A stretch of DNA of 64,000 nucleotides from Kluyvera sichuanensis (GCF_014218705.1 NZ_JABBJF010000014.1:43958-107957), one strand, 5' to 3'. Counted from the stretch's first letter, positions 1 to 8,318 are shown. The notes: a model not told the origin generated them from the letters alone. Program-made: numbers and translations.

Positions 1-46
1 TGAAGACCAGTACACAGATGAACATGAGCGCATAAGTCATCATCAT
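1..46 (-). CDS. Possible start of a small membrane or secreted protein, cut by the window edge
   Basis: On the minus strand three consecutive ATG codons (bases 46-38) open a frame that stays open to the left edge and reads MMMTYALMFICVLVF, a hydrophobic stretch of the kind found at the start of a signal peptide or membrane segment. No convincing ribosome binding site is seen upstream. Only 15 codons are visible, so neither reality nor function can be judged; it may be chance. Confidence 0.25.
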   Translation of the reverse strand, partial: MMMTYALMFICVLVF

Positions 47-717
47 GTAGCAAAGTGAGAAAAAATTGAATGAGGAATGGCTGCGCACGGGGGAACCCTG
101 GTTTGGTTTGAGCGGGTAAGATAGCCTATTGTGATGCAGATGCCTAGATGTGAAAAGCAACGATCTGGCTGGTGAAAGGCAACGTTGAGAGTGAAATGTT
201 TGAGTGGGGAAATCGGATAAAGGCACGTGTTCGTTCACCTAATTTGATGCAATGCTTAAGATGCTCTGCCCGCGATTGATATAACCGAGCCACAATATAT
301 CGGTTGGTTAAGTTTTCAGTTGATCATGCCCGGACTCATTTATCGCGTAGTGTTGAATGGCGTGATTGATTAAAAGATAAGCATAGAAAGCCTGAGGTAG
401 CGGAAGTTATGGTGACGACTAGACGAAATGCCAAAAAGACTGATGAGAATTAATGGTGAATAAATGCACACGATCAACAATCCCACGCATCACGCGTTTC
501 AATGAAATTGATTTTGATCAATTTCATTGAAAAAAACGAATGCTCCATTTCTAATTCTAAGTCTTTTTTGTGATACCTAATAAGGGGTATCTTCGGGCTG
601 TGTTTGGCTTTTTTTTCTAAAAACACACATTCTACCAAATTTAATTCTTTTAATAGTGGTGATTTGTAGTGATTTGTATTGATTGTTTTTCGTTTGAAAA
701 TGTAATTGTAACTCCTA
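47..717. other. AT-rich non-coding stretch with a 13-bp perfect inverted repeat
   Basis: I find no credible gene here. The one striking structure is a perfect inverted repeat at 499-511 and 518-530 (arms TCAATGAAATTGA / TCAATTTCATTGA) around the loop TTTTGA. It is not followed by a T-run on either strand, so it looks more like an operator or cruciform than an intrinsic terminator. It lies about 230-260 bp upstream of the winged-helix regulator gene. Confidence 0.45.
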
Positions 718-759
718 TTGTGTCTCGGTAATCTCGAAAACAACCATATAACAAACGGG

Positions 760-1158
760 GTGGCGGTGGATAATAATATAAAACTTCTTGGTTATAGAAT
801 TGATAATAGACTTTATTATTCAGTGGAAAATAAAACCTTGTTCTCTTTAGATGGCAGTGAGAAGAGCATTCCACTCAGAACAACCAAAGCACGCTTGCTC
901 GAATATTTATTATTTAAATCTGGTGATGAAGTCATTACCGACCAGGAGTTGCTAAAAAATATCTGGGATAAATATGGATTAAGCTCTTCAAGTCAACGTC
1001 TGTGGTTAGTTATGAGAGAATTGAAAGTCATCCTGTGCGGGTTCAATGTTTCAGATGACCTGTTTATTCGAGTAGAAAACAATGGCTATCTCGTTGATGT
1101 TGCGTTTGTTCGTGAAGTTGTCGAATTTACAAGAAAAATGAAGGTTGAGGAACGCTAG
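760..1158 (+). CDS. OmpR/ToxR-type winged-helix DNA-binding protein without receiver domain
   Basis: A short (about 130 aa) transcription regulator consisting essentially of one trans_reg_C winged helix. The domain spans most of the protein: the region LLEYLLFKSGDEVITDQELL matches the helix entering the HTH, then SSSQRLWLVMRELKV is the recognition helix, and the end GYLVDV is the usual C-terminal hairpin. No receiver domain and no membrane segment precede or follow it. The start is uncertain: TTG at 718, GTG at 760 and GTG at 766 are all in frame; I chose 760 because the domain begins just after it. A LuxR-type regulator gene follows 41 bp downstream on the same strand. Such receiverless pairs often sit beside fimbrial or surface-structure genes in enterobacteria, but the target is not visible here. 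Codon use is AT-rich compared with the core genes. Confidence 0.7.
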   Translation: MAVDNNIKLLGYRIDNRLYYSVENKTLFSLDGSEKSIPLRTTKARLLEYLLFKSGDEVITDQELLKNIWDKYGLSSSSQRLWLVMRELKVILCGFNVSDDLFIRVENNGYLVDVAFVREVVEFTRKMKVEER

Positions 1159-1199
1159 GCTATAGCAGAGAAAAGCTGCCGAATTTTTAGCACACTTTA

Positions 1200-1838
1200 A
1201 TGGAGGGTAATAAAATAAACCCAGTGTTCAGAAGAACAAAAAACAATCTAATAGTTGTGTACACGAGTAACTATTGGTTTTACCAGGGGATAAAGTTTTC
1301 TCTTAAAGACTTTGATGTATTCCACAATACAGATGAATGCATCGATTTTAATCAACGGAAAATGATATTTGTGGACGCGAATATCCTTCTAGAAGGAAAA
1401 AGTAAAGATTTTGCCTCTTTTATTTATTCGAATTGTATTGATCGGGTCGTGTGGTTGACAGGTCATGATACGGGAATGGTGTATCCACTTTGGGCGACTG
1501 GTGACCGAGTCATCAATATTAATGAGAGTAGAGACTCTTTCTCATATTTTTTGCGTGCAGCGGCGACAGAGCTATCGATGGACGGTATTGCATACTACAC
1601 ATCGCTTTCGCCAACAGAAGCCCTTATCCTAAACTATCTTGCGAAGGGCTTCTCCATTACTCAGATTGCTTTTGTGACGGACAGAGCGCCGAAAACGATC
1701 TATCAGCACCGAGCGATGATACTGAGAAAGCTAGGCTATAAAAATGCTGCTTTCATGCAATCTATATTTTTGAGGTACGGCAAGCTGATGTGGACCAACA
1801 GAAGACCACGTTTGGCCGACATTTCTGCAGCATCCTAG
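1200..1838 (+). CDS. LuxR-family helix-turn-helix regulator with degenerate N-terminal domain
   Basis: A 212-aa protein with a C-terminal LuxR/GerE HTH (about residues 138-200; LSPTEALILNYLAKGFSITQIA, then KTIYQHRAMILRKLGY as recognition helix). The N-terminal 130 residues have the size of a receiver domain (IVVYTSNYWFYQGI, MIFVDANILLE) but no convincing phospho-acceptor pocket, so it is probably a phosphorylation-independent regulator like the many fimbrial/BglJ-like proteins of enterobacteria. The ATG at 1200 is taken as start. It follows the winged-helix gene closely and is likely co-transcribed with it; a hairpin at 2039-2070 may end the transcript. Target genes are not identifiable in this window. 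Confidence 0.75.
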   Translation: MEGNKINPVFRRTKNNLIVVYTSNYWFYQGIKFSLKDFDVFHNTDECIDFNQRKMIFVDANILLEGKSKDFASFIYSNCIDRVVWLTGHDTGMVYPLWATGDRVININESRDSFSYFLRAAATELSMDGIAYYTSLSPTEALILNYLAKGFSITQIAFVTDRAPKTIYQHRAMILRKLGYKNAAFMQSIFLRYGKLMWTNRRPRLADISAAS

Positions 1839-2038
1839 CCAGATATATCTTGAGATATAGCAAAATGCCGTGTATTGATGAGTCGTCGTACCTGGCCTGC
1901 ACACGCTGCACTAAGGTCGTTCGTTATGCTCGCCGTAATGTCGAAATTTTTAACCAGGAATGCTGGAGTCTGTATTAATCTAATTATCTTTTTCGGAAAA
2001 AACGGTATCAGCAAAACTTAGGGTATTGAGCCTGAACG

Positions 2039-2073
2039 AAATCAAACCCGCTACTGCGCAGGTTTGATTTTAA
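2039..2073. terminator. Hairpin between convergent genes
   Basis: Perfect 10-bp stem AAATCAAACC (2039-2048) with GGTTTGATTT (2061-2070), followed on the plus strand by TTAA after the T-rich arm. It sits between the LuxR-type gene (plus) and the small secreted protein gene (minus), where a shared terminator is expected. Confidence 0.6.
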
Positions 2074-2084
2074 TGCCAGCAATT

Positions 2085-2456
2085 TTAATTTTGGCAAACT
2101 ATATCTGCTATATAAGCAGCCGCACTTGAACCACCTTTCACATAATCAAATTGGTTAGTGACTTTTCCGCTTAAATTATATAAGGTTATTCTCCCATATT
2201 CGTTTTTACATGCCTGAGTAGAAATTGTGAACCGGCTATATAAAATATTGGCGTGGGAAGCTCTGGATATTGGGATTTGTTGAATAATAATTGAACGAAT
2301 CCCTTTCGATTCTGTAAAAGACCGCTTTTTAGCATAAAAATTAGAATCGTTTGTATCTGTAAGAAAAATCCAGCCTTCGACGTTGTCTGCTGCGAATACA
2401 GAGAATGAGGATATGGCTAAAAATATTGCTCCGGTTAACTGTGATGTATTGGGCAT
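2085..2456 (-). CDS. Small secreted protein, surface-adhesin-E-like
   Basis: A 123-aa protein with a cleavable signal peptide (about residues 1-22, ending FSVFAA). The mature part begins with a W-I-F-L-TDTNDSNFYAKKRS segment and ends in a beta-rich region with two cysteines (QAC...IVCQN) that could form a disulphide. This layout resembles the surface-adhesin protein E / CNP1-like family of small periplasmic or surface proteins; I base this on overall pattern, not on a catalytic motif. It stands alone in the AT-rich island, convergent to the regulator pair. Exact function unknown. Confidence 0.55.
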   Translation of the reverse strand: MPNTSQLTGAIFLAISSFSVFAADNVEGWIFLTDTNDSNFYAKKRSFTESKGIRSIIIQQIPISRASHANILYSRFTISTQACKNEYGRITLYNLSGKVTNQFDYVKGGSSAAAYIADIVCQN

Positions 2457-2695
2457 TAATAAATTTCCTCGTTTTTAACCCAGCTCTGTGTGCGTAGATG
2501 TGATACCTCACCATTCCGTTATCGGCATTATTCACAATTTATTTAACAAATAAATGCATGTCTTTGCCCTGTTTGCTTTTTGATCTTTAATCCTTTCAGA
2601 CTGCTGAGAATCTTCACTTTGAGCTGTCGTTAAATCAGCCCGAGAGTCTGATCCCCATCAAACCCAGCACCCGCCATGCAGCGAGATGAGAGGCC

Positions 2696-2851
2696 ATGAA
2701 AATGAACAATGACCCGCGCTTCTGCACGGAGTTTCTTTATCTGCTCCAAGGCTAGTTACACGGTGATACGCCGATTGGCGCTGTTCTGCTTTCCGTCGCA
2801 ATGGCGCTGAAAGCGGTTAAAAATGATGAAACATCACGCGGTTCACATTAG
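2696..2851 (+). pseudogene. Possible small gene interrupted by one in-frame stop
   Basis: From ATG 2696, preceded by a GAGAGG-like element, a 52-codon frame runs to TAG 2849-2851 with one internal TAG at 2753-2755. Around the stop it reads MKMNNDPRFCTEFLYLLQG then LHGDTPIGAVLLSVAMALKA, which looks like real protein composition on both sides. I do not recognise the product. It lies in a 467-bp gap (2457-2923) that otherwise shows nothing; low confidence, may be chance. Confidence 0.3.
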
Positions 2852-2923
2852 CCATTCCAAAACCCATCTGCGGGTGGGTTTGATAATGGCACTCCATATG
2901 ATATAAGGGAATGCATATAATTT

Positions 2924-3355
2924 ATGGATGTTAATAACATGAAAGCTAATAATAAAATTGTATATGGGGTGTTTTTATTTCTGAGCTTTTCTATGTCTGC
3001 ATTAGCGAATAATGCTTACAAAGCTGAAGAAACACATGCTGTTCAGTTTCAGAGAGGAGCGAGCGGTGCTGTGGTTAATGGAAAAGTTACAGGCAACCAA
3101 GATGTTGATTATACGTTAACTGCAAAACAGGGGCAGTTAATCACAGTAAAGATGGAGAGCGCCTGGCCGCACCCCTTCTTTTCGGTTTTTGAGCCTAAAG
3201 GAAAAGTTATTTTCGACGGTATGAGTGATGGGGATTCCTTCTCCGGGCAGTTGCCATCATCAGGGAAATACATCATACGTGTCTACCAGAAAGGGAATGC
3301 AAAGGATGCTGGCGAGACTCATGCCTTTAAATTGACGATAAAGATAACAAACTAA
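2924..3355 (+). CDS. pliG: PliG-like periplasmic inhibitor of g-type lysozyme
   Basis: A 143-aa exported protein: signal peptide to about residue 28 (FLFLSFSMSALA), then a compact beta-sandwich domain. The segments VQFQRGASGAVVNGKVTG, YTLTAKQGQLITVKM, GQLPSSGKYIIRVYQ and AFKLTIKI follow the order and spacing I recall for E. coli PliG, a periplasmic inhibitor of goose-type lysozyme. The family protects the cell wall against animal g-type lysozyme after outer-membrane damage. ATG 2924 has an AAGGGA element about 12 bases upstream; ATG 2939 is an alternative. It is monocistronic, followed by a strong terminator. Residue identity to the E. coli protein is modest, so the symbol is a family assignment. 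Confidence 0.7.
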   Translation: MDVNNMKANNKIVYGVFLFLSFSMSALANNAYKAEETHAVQFQRGASGAVVNGKVTGNQDVDYTLTAKQGQLITVKMESAWPHPFFSVFEPKGKVIFDGMSDGDSFSGQLPSSGKYIIRVYQKGNAKDAGETHAFKLTIKITN

Positions 3356-3403
3356 ATGCCAATTTAGTTAAGTCACCTATTGGCGGTTTTTTATTGTCAT
3401 CAC

Positions 3404-3429
3404 AAAGGCCACCTTCGGGTGGCTTTTTT
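3404..3429. terminator. Intrinsic terminator after pliG
   Basis: GCCACC (3408-3413), loop TTCG, GGTGGC (3418-3423), then six T; A-run on the other side. A classic UUCG tetraloop terminator. Confidence 0.85.
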
Positions 3430-3565
3430 AATGGCTTTAACCATAGAAGTTAGATGTCAGAAATCACGGTTACACCTGCACAGCAGATCCGCTTTGTCCT
3501 GCTCCCTGTTGATTAATACACTGCGATATTAGTCATGTCTTCATAAGCCACATGAGGGCATCCCC

Positions 3566-3829
3566 ATGAAGAAGCGTTTTTCCGACGAACAGATCATCAG
3601 TATCCTCCGCGAAGCTGAAGCCGGGATTTCTGCCCGTGAACTCTACCGCAAGCACACCATTTCCGATGCCACCTTTTATACCTGGTGTAAGAAGTATGGC
3701 GGTATGGAGGTGTCCGAGGTTAAGAGCCTGAAGTCTCTTGAGGAAGAGAAAGCCAGACTCAAGAAGCTGCTTGCCGAAGCCATGCTGGATAAGGAGGCAC
3801 TTCAAGTGGCTCTGGGGCGAAAGTACTGA
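3566..3829 (+). CDS. IS3-family transposase OrfA
   Basis: An 87-aa protein of usual length for this type. It has the N-terminal HTH ([19 protein letters not shown], then [14 protein letters not shown]) and a C-terminal leucine-zipper-like coiled coil ([23 protein letters not shown]). OrfA binds the IS ends and normally fuses to OrfB by -1 frameshifting. The stop TGA 3827-3829 overlaps the CTG at 3826-3828 in the orfB frame, which is the usual arrangement. OrfA itself looks intact. Confidence 0.85.
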   Translation: MKKRFSDEQIISILREAEAGISARELYRKHTISDATFYTWCKKYGGMEVSEVKSLKSLEEEKARLKKLLAEAMLDKEALQVALGRKY

Positions 3830-4419
3830 CGACAGACCACAAGCGCGTGTACCGCCTTTATCATCTGAGAGGGCTGGGCGTAAAACGCAGACGACGTCGT
3901 AAAGGGCTAGCAACAGAACGTCTACCGCTGCTCCGCCCGGTGGAGCCCAACCTGACCTGGTCGATGGATTTTGTCATGGATGTGCTCGCCACTGGTCGTA
4001 GGATCAAGTGCCTGGCTTGTGTGGACGACTTCACGAAGGAGTGCATGACAATTACCATCGCATTCGGGATTTCAGGTGTTCAGGTCACGTGTATTCTGGA
4101 CAGTATTGCACTGTTTCGAGGCTATCCGGCGACGATAAGAACGGACCATGGGCCGGAGTTCACCTGCCGCGTACTGGATCAATGGGCCTTTGAGCATGGT
4201 GTTGAGTTGCGCTTAATCCAGCCGGACAAGCCAACGCAGAACGGATTTATTGAGAGTTTTAACGGACGATTTCGCGATGAATGTCTGAATGAGCATTGGT
4301 TCAGCGATATCTTTCACGCCAGGAAAGTTATTAATGACTGGCGGCAGGATTATAACGAGTGTCGTCCACATTCAGCACTGAGTTATCAGACGCCATCAGA
4401 GTTTGTAGCACGGTGGTGA
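3826..4419 (+). pseudogene. IS3-family transposase OrfB, internally deleted
   Basis: The frame begins LTTDHKR, which is how OrfB of this type starts, and then passes straight into [20 protein letters not shown], which normally lies about 75 residues further on. The rest is a complete rve/DDE integrase core: WSMDFVMD (first D), RTDHGPEF (second D), [14 protein letters not shown] (E), and the usual end [14 protein letters not shown]. The lost part is the N-terminal HTH-21 region between TTDHKR and HKRVYRLY. As both flanks contain CACAAGCG-like sequence, a slip between short direct repeats is the likely cause. Catalytic residues are present, but the protein is probably inactive. Confidence 0.75.
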
Positions 4420-4637
4420 AATGGAAAATGTGAAGGTAAACAAACAGACATTACTAACTGATGGTTGTATCTAATACTTGGGGCAGGTCATGGCCGCCGC
4501 GCCCACAAAATTAATACTACAGCGTTTTACCACGGATTTATGCGCGAAAATTACTGTCATTCAGTAAGCTGATGCCGCTTTCGCACTGAACCTGTTCTGG
4601 GCTGCCCGAGCAACGGATCCTATGGTAAATTTTAGAT

Positions 4638-4662
4638 GGAGGTAGCCTTTTAAACTACCTCC
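4638..4662. terminator. Hairpin downstream of the outer-membrane protein gene
   Basis: GGAGGTAG (4638-4645) pairs with CTACCTCC (4655-4662), 10 bp before the stop of the minus-strand gene 4672-5373. The T-run is on the plus side (TGTTTT), so as a terminator for the minus-strand gene it is weak. The 4491-4637 stretch between the IS end and this hairpin shows no gene. Confidence 0.4.
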
Positions 4663-4671
4663 TGTTTTGAC

Positions 4672-5373
4672 TTAAAACTTATACGCTACGCCAAGCATCA
4701 AATCATTAGATGCAACTTTTGAACTTGTTTTGATGGAATCGGTTTCAGTTCCAGCAGTAATGGTTTTGCTGCCGGTGACTTTGCCACCGTCAATATATCG
4801 GTAGCTTGCATCAATAGAGAAGTTTGATGTGATGTCGTATTTGACCCCAGCACCGACACCCCATGCAAAATTGTTTGCGTCACCTGAAACATCGACAACA
4901 TCCGCGAAAGATTGGGTGCTTTTGAGGTGTGCCAGGCCAATACCTGCGGTTAAATAAGGTGTGAAGTCTGACGTGTTACGGAAATCGTAGTAGCCGTTAA
5001 CCATGTAGGTATCCATGCGTACTTTGTTTTTCAGTTCCAGCGAACTGCTTCCGACATTAAAGGACTGAGAATTTTTTGCATCACCTCTGAATTTTGCCGC
5101 AACCTCAATTCTCACGGGTGCCTGAAATTGGTCATAGAAGTCGTAACCAACAGCAACACCGCCACCGAAAACGCTTTTGTGTTTGTTCTTAAAGTCGAAG
5201 GAAAAAGGCTCAGTAAGGCCCGTTTGTGAAACGGTATCAGTAGCATTTACATCTTTAGTGTTAATGATTGATGTGCCTACCTCGCCAGCAACATATACGC
5301 CATTGCTTGCAGACGCTGCTGCTGAGTAAGTGGTTAGTAAGGCAATTGTCGACGCTATCAAAATTTTTTTCAT
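4672..5373 (-). CDS. Outer-membrane beta-barrel protein (OmpX/Ail or porin-like small barrel)
   Basis: A 233-aa protein starting at MKKILIASTIALL with a signal peptide ending near AAASA. The mature protein is an alternating beta-barrel: GVYVAGEVGTSI at the start, FGGGVAVGYDFYD, TPYLTAGIGLAH, WGVGAGVKYDI, IDASYRYIDGG, and the C-terminal strand LMLGVAYKF ending in phenylalanine, the signature for BamA-dependent insertion. The general OMP_b-brl fold is clear; specific role (adhesin, serum resistance, other) is not. ATG 5373 is chosen over the upstream ATG at 5448 because it gives a standard signal peptide and has AGG about 9 bases upstream. AT-rich, in the accessory island. Confidence 0.75.
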   Translation of the reverse strand: MKKILIASTIALLTTYSAAASASNGVYVAGEVGTSIINTKDVNATDTVSQTGLTEPFSFDFKNKHKSVFGGGVAVGYDFYDQFQAPVRIEVAAKFRGDAKNSQSFNVGSSSLELKNKVRMDTYMVNGYYDFRNTSDFTPYLTAGIGLAHLKSTQSFADVVDVSGDANNFAWGVGAGVKYDITSNFSIDASYRYIDGGKVTGSKTITAGTETDSIKTSSKVASNDLMLGVAYKF

Positions 5374-5625
5374 TTTGTAAATACCTGTAGAGAGTGTTTG
5401 GCCAAAGCCACTTAAGTGCGTTGATATTTTATACGAATGATTGTGCAATCTTAATGATTACATGTAAATATATTTTCAAATGTAAACATTCACGTCCTAA
5501 AAACAAGTTGTCCGATTTCTGCTCGCTATATGGCTATAACATACTGATTTAATAGTAAAGTATATAAATATTGCAATCCATTTTTTGACTTCATATCCAT
5601 TATGAGTCAGGTTCAATTCTTAGTT

Positions 5626-5644
5626 GAAAATGATTATCAAAACT
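5626..5644. promoter_or_regulatory. Fur-box-like sequence
   Basis: GAAAATGATTATCAAAACT matches 13 of 19 positions of the classical Fur consensus GATAATGATAATCATTATC by eye. It lies about 45 bp upstream of the orphan gene at 5689 and could also act on the divergent beta-barrel gene, whose start is 250 bp away. Weaker than the suf site at 6372. Confidence 0.4.
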
Positions 5645-5688
5645 CAAAAGTAAATTTTTATAATCGGTAGGTTAGAGAGGCGCTATAT

Positions 5689-5889
5689 GTGTTATTGAAG
5701 GGGAGCTCAGAACAAAAGTGTTATCGCCTGCATCCGAGCCCTTATCTGATCGACCTGGAAAATGGGCCAAGAGAAGAACTGCCAGAAGATGAAGGTAGGT
5801 ATACAGGGTCACTCCCAGTTTTCAGGGCGATTACGTACATCATCAACGATGCCAGTACGGGAGAGTTTGACGCCTACCCTGTGATCTGA
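5689..5889 (+). CDS. Hypothetical 66-aa acidic protein
   Basis: A GTG start with AGAGAGG seven bases upstream opens a 66-codon frame: VLLKGSSEQKCYRLHPSPYL..., rich in E and D in the middle (NGPREELPEDEGRY) and ending GEFDAYPVI. No signal peptide, membrane segment or known motif. The good SD and the possible Fur box upstream argue that it is expressed. I do not recognise it; it could also be a remnant of a larger island gene. Confidence 0.45.
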   Translation: MLLKGSSEQKCYRLHPSPYLIDLENGPREELPEDEGRYTGSLPVFRAITYIINDASTGEFDAYPVI

Positions 5890-6371
5890 TCGAGTAAAAA
5901 GCTTGCTTAGAGTTATTCGGCGTTGGGCATGAATTGGACAAAAAATTAGTGCAAAACAACTCAAAACCGGTGAAGGTGGTGATTCGTCTTGCGCTAATGC
6001 TCTTGAAAACCACTAACTTAAACTCGAAATTGGGGGGCAGATTGGGGGCAAAATGCTTTCAGGGGGCAAGTATGGGGCGTCAAAAAGACCATATATGTCC
6101 CTATATGTCCATACCTCACTTTTCCTAACCCACTGATTATCCTCTAAGTGCCTGATTCACTGAACCTCTCAAAACCGATTAAATAAATAGGCATTAGCTA
6201 TACATCTTTAGTACTTCCCATCCAGTCACCTATCACCATCAATAAACCCATTATTTTTCAAAGCATTGTAAAAATAAATCTATCTCAATCGGCGATTGTT
6301 GCAGGGTCTATGCTTATAAAAAGGCATAAATAAAGGGAAAACGGGGAATACCCCCACGCGATGCGGGTTGA
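5890..6371. other. Gap with repeated GGGGGCA motifs, then suf upstream region
   Basis: No gene is supported; the frame at 5934-6128 lacks SD and protein-like composition. Between 6031 and 6078 GGGGGCA occurs at 6033-6039, 6044-6050 and 6062-6068, and a degenerate GGGGCG at 6074-6079. Clusters of such motifs occur beside tyrosine-integrase attachment sites, so this may be a relic of an excised integrative element at the island boundary (inference). From about 6180 the AT-rich sequence is probably the suf promoter region. Confidence 0.4.
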
Positions 6372-6390
6372 AGTGATAATCATTATCACT
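6372..6390. promoter_or_regulatory. Fur box of the suf operon
   Basis: AGTGATAATCATTATCACT is a perfect palindrome around its central base and a near-ideal Fur box, 44 bp upstream of the sufA start. In E. coli suf is repressed by Fe-Fur and activated by OxyR, IHF and apo-IscR in this region; only the Fur site is plain by eye here. Confidence 0.9.
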
Positions 6391-6434
6391 AACATGGCGT
6401 TATCCCTTTGTGGTTCCACTGATGAGGTAGACCT

Positions 6435-6803
6435 ATGGATTTGCATTCAGGAACTTTCGATCCCAGTGATGTGACCTGGCGCGGCGTGACGCTTACCCCC
6501 GCTGCGGCGGCGCATATACGGGAGTTGGTCAAACAGCAACCCGGTATTCAGGGCGTGCGGCTTGGGGTGAAACAGACCGGCTGCGCAGGCTTTGGCTATG
6601 TGCTGGACGCGGTGAGTGAACCGAATAAAGACGATCTGCTGTTCGAAGCCGACGGCGCGAAGCTGTGGGTACCTTTAAGCGCGATGCCGTTTATTGACGG
6701 CACGGAAGTGGATTACGTGCGGGAAGGCCTGAACCAGCTGTTTAAATATCATAACCCGAAGGCGCAGAACGAATGTGGCTGCGGCGAAAGCTTCGGGGTA
6801 TAG
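6435..6803 (+). CDS. sufA: SufA, A-type Fe-S cluster carrier
   Basis: A 122-aa A-type carrier protein that receives Fe-S clusters from SufBCD and delivers them to apoproteins. The family signature is present: [12 protein letters not shown] holds the first conserved cysteine, and the C-terminal NECGCGESF holds the CGC pair; the three cysteines ligate the cluster. Length matches E. coli SufA. It is the first gene of sufABCDSE, behind the Fur box, with GAGGTAG about 7 bases before the ATG. sufB begins 10 bp after its stop. Confidence 0.97.
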   Translation: MDLHSGTFDPSDVTWRGVTLTPAAAAHIRELVKQQPGIQGVRLGVKQTGCAGFGYVLDAVSEPNKDDLLFEADGAKLWVPLSAMPFIDGTEVDYVREGLNQLFKYHNPKAQNECGCGESFGV

Positions 6804-6813
6804 GCGGTACATA

Positions 6814-8301
6814 ATGACGCGTAATACTGATGCAAGTGACGATGTCCAGACCTGGGCCGGCGGCCCGCTGAACTATAAAGAAGGGTTTTTTACCCAACTA
6901 CAGACCGACGAACTGGCGAAAGGGATCAATGAAGAGGTGGTGCGGGCGATTTCAGCCCGACGTAATGAACCCGAGTGGATGCTGGAATTCCGCCTGAAGG
7001 CTTACCATGCCTGGACCCAGATGGAAGAGCCGCACTGGCTAAAAGCCCACTACGCTTCGCTGAACTATCAGGACTATAGCTATTACTCTGCGCCGTCGTG
7101 CGGCAACTGCGATGATACCTGTGCTTCTGAACCGGGCGCACAGCAGCAAACCGGGGCCAGCAGCTTTTTGACCGATGAAGTTGAAGCGGCCTTCAACCAG
7201 CTCGGCGTGCCGGTGCGCGAAGGCAAAGAGGTGGCGGTGGATGCCATTTTTGACTCCGTTTCGGTAGCGACTACCTATCGCGAAAAATTGGGCGAGCAGG
7301 GGATCATTTTCTGCTCCTTTGGCGAAGCGATCCACGATCACCCTGAACTGGTCCAGCGCTACCTCGGCACCGTCGTACCTGAAAACGACAACTTTTTCGC
7401 CGCGCTGAATGCGGCGGTGGCCTCGGACGGCACCTTTATCTACATCCCGAAAGGGGTGCGCTGTCCGATGGAACTCTCGACCTATTTTCGTATTAACGCC
7501 GAGAAAACCGGCCAGTTTGAACGCACGATTCTGATTGCCGATGAAGGCAGCTACGTCAGCTATATCGAAGGCTGTTCTGCCCCGGTGCGCGACAGCTACC
7601 AGCTGCATGCGGCGGTCGTTGAGGTGATCATCCATAAAGATGCGGAAGTGAAATACTCCACCGTGCAGAACTGGTTCCCCGGCGACAACAACAGCGGCGG
7701 GATCCTCAACTTCGTCACCAAGCGTGCGCTGTGCGAAGGGGAAAACAGCAAGATGTCCTGGACGCAGTCGGAAACCGGCTCGGCGATCACCTGGAAATAC
7801 CCGAGCTGCATCCTGCGCGGGGATAACTCGGTTGGTGAGTTCTTCTCGGTGGCACTGACCAGCGGCCATCAGCAGGCCGACACCGGCACTAAGATGATCC
7901 ACATCGGCAAAAATACCCGCTCGACGATTATTTCGAAGGGGATATCCGCCGGGCATAGCCAGAACAGCTATCGCGGGCTGGTAAAAATCATGCCGTCGGC
8001 AACCAATGCGCGTAACTACACCCAGTGCGACTCAATGCTGATTGGCCCCGACTGCGGGGCGCATACCTTTCCGTACGTTGAATGCCGCAATAACAGCGCA
8101 CAGCTGGAGCATGAAGCTACCACCTCACGCATCGGTGAAGATCAGCTGTTCTACTGCCTGCAGCGCGGCATCAGCGAAGATGACGCTATTTCAATGATCG
8201 TGAACGGCTTTTGTAAGGATGTTTTCTCGGAGCTGCCGCTGGAGTTCGCCGTGGAAGCGCAAAAACTGCTGGCTATCAGCCTTGAACACAGCGTCGGTTA
8301 A
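6814..8301 (+). CDS. sufB: SufB, Fe-S cluster scaffold subunit
   Basis: A 495-aa subunit of the SufBC2D scaffold on which Fe-S clusters are built. The start is [14 protein letters not shown] at 6814, just after sufA; an in-frame ATG at 6775 would overlap sufA and add 13 unlikely residues. The protein shows the SufBD beta-helix core ([34 protein letters not shown]) and the C-terminal C-D region with [38 protein letters not shown]. It accepts sulfur from SufE and binds SufC ATPase. Core component, high conservation. Confidence 0.97.
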   Translation: MTRNTDASDDVQTWAGGPLNYKEGFFTQLQTDELAKGINEEVVRAISARRNEPEWMLEFRLKAYHAWTQMEEPHWLKAHYASLNYQDYSYYSAPSCGNCDDTCASEPGAQQQTGASSFLTDEVEAAFNQLGVPVREGKEVAVDAIFDSVSVATTYREKLGEQGIIFCSFGEAIHDHPELVQRYLGTVVPENDNFFAALNAAVASDGTFIYIPKGVRCPMELSTYFRINAEKTGQFERTILIADEGSYVSYIEGCSAPVRDSYQLHAAVVEVIIHKDAEVKYSTVQNWFPGDNNSGGILNFVTKRALCEGENSKMSWTQSETGSAITWKYPSCILRGDNSVGEFFSVALTSGHQQADTGTKMIHIGKNTRSTIISKGISAGHSQNSYRGLVKIMPSATNARNYTQCDSMLIGPDCGAHTFPYVECRNNSAQLEHEATTSRIGEDQLFYCLQRGISEDDAISMIVNGFCKDVFSELPLEFAVEAQKLLAISLEHSVG

Positions 8302-8318
8302 GGATTAAAGGAAACGGT

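Larger units (their letters stand above)
3495..4490 (+). mobile_element. IS3-family insertion sequence with internal deletion
   Basis: About 996 bp bounded by imperfect inverted repeats: left TGTCCTGCTCC (from 3495) and right end GGGGCAGGTCA (to 4490), whose complement is TGACCTGCCCC. It contains an intact OrfA and an OrfB reading frame in the -1 phase, as in IS3-family elements. A normal element of this type is about 1.2 kb, so about 0.2 kb is missing from the start of orfB. The flanking bases (GCTT on the left, TGGC on the right) do not form a target-site duplication, suggesting later rearrangement or an old insertion. Subgroup not determined. Confidence 0.8.

Noticed and set aside
474..743. 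89-codon minus-strand frame of low-complexity AT-rich sequence
   Set aside because: No SD, overlaps the regulator's promoter and 13-bp palindrome, composition not protein-like.
3491..4494. Target-site duplication around the IS3-family element
   Set aside because: Flanking bases GCTT and TGGC do not match at 3 or 4 bp; no duplication claimed.
5934..6128. 64-codon plus-strand frame over the GGGGGCA repeats
   Set aside because: No SD, repetitive G-rich content, no protein-like pattern; better explained as non-coding attachment-type repeats.
7039..7956. 305-codon minus-strand frame inside sufB
   Set aside because: Antisense shadow; sufB is complete and in operon context.
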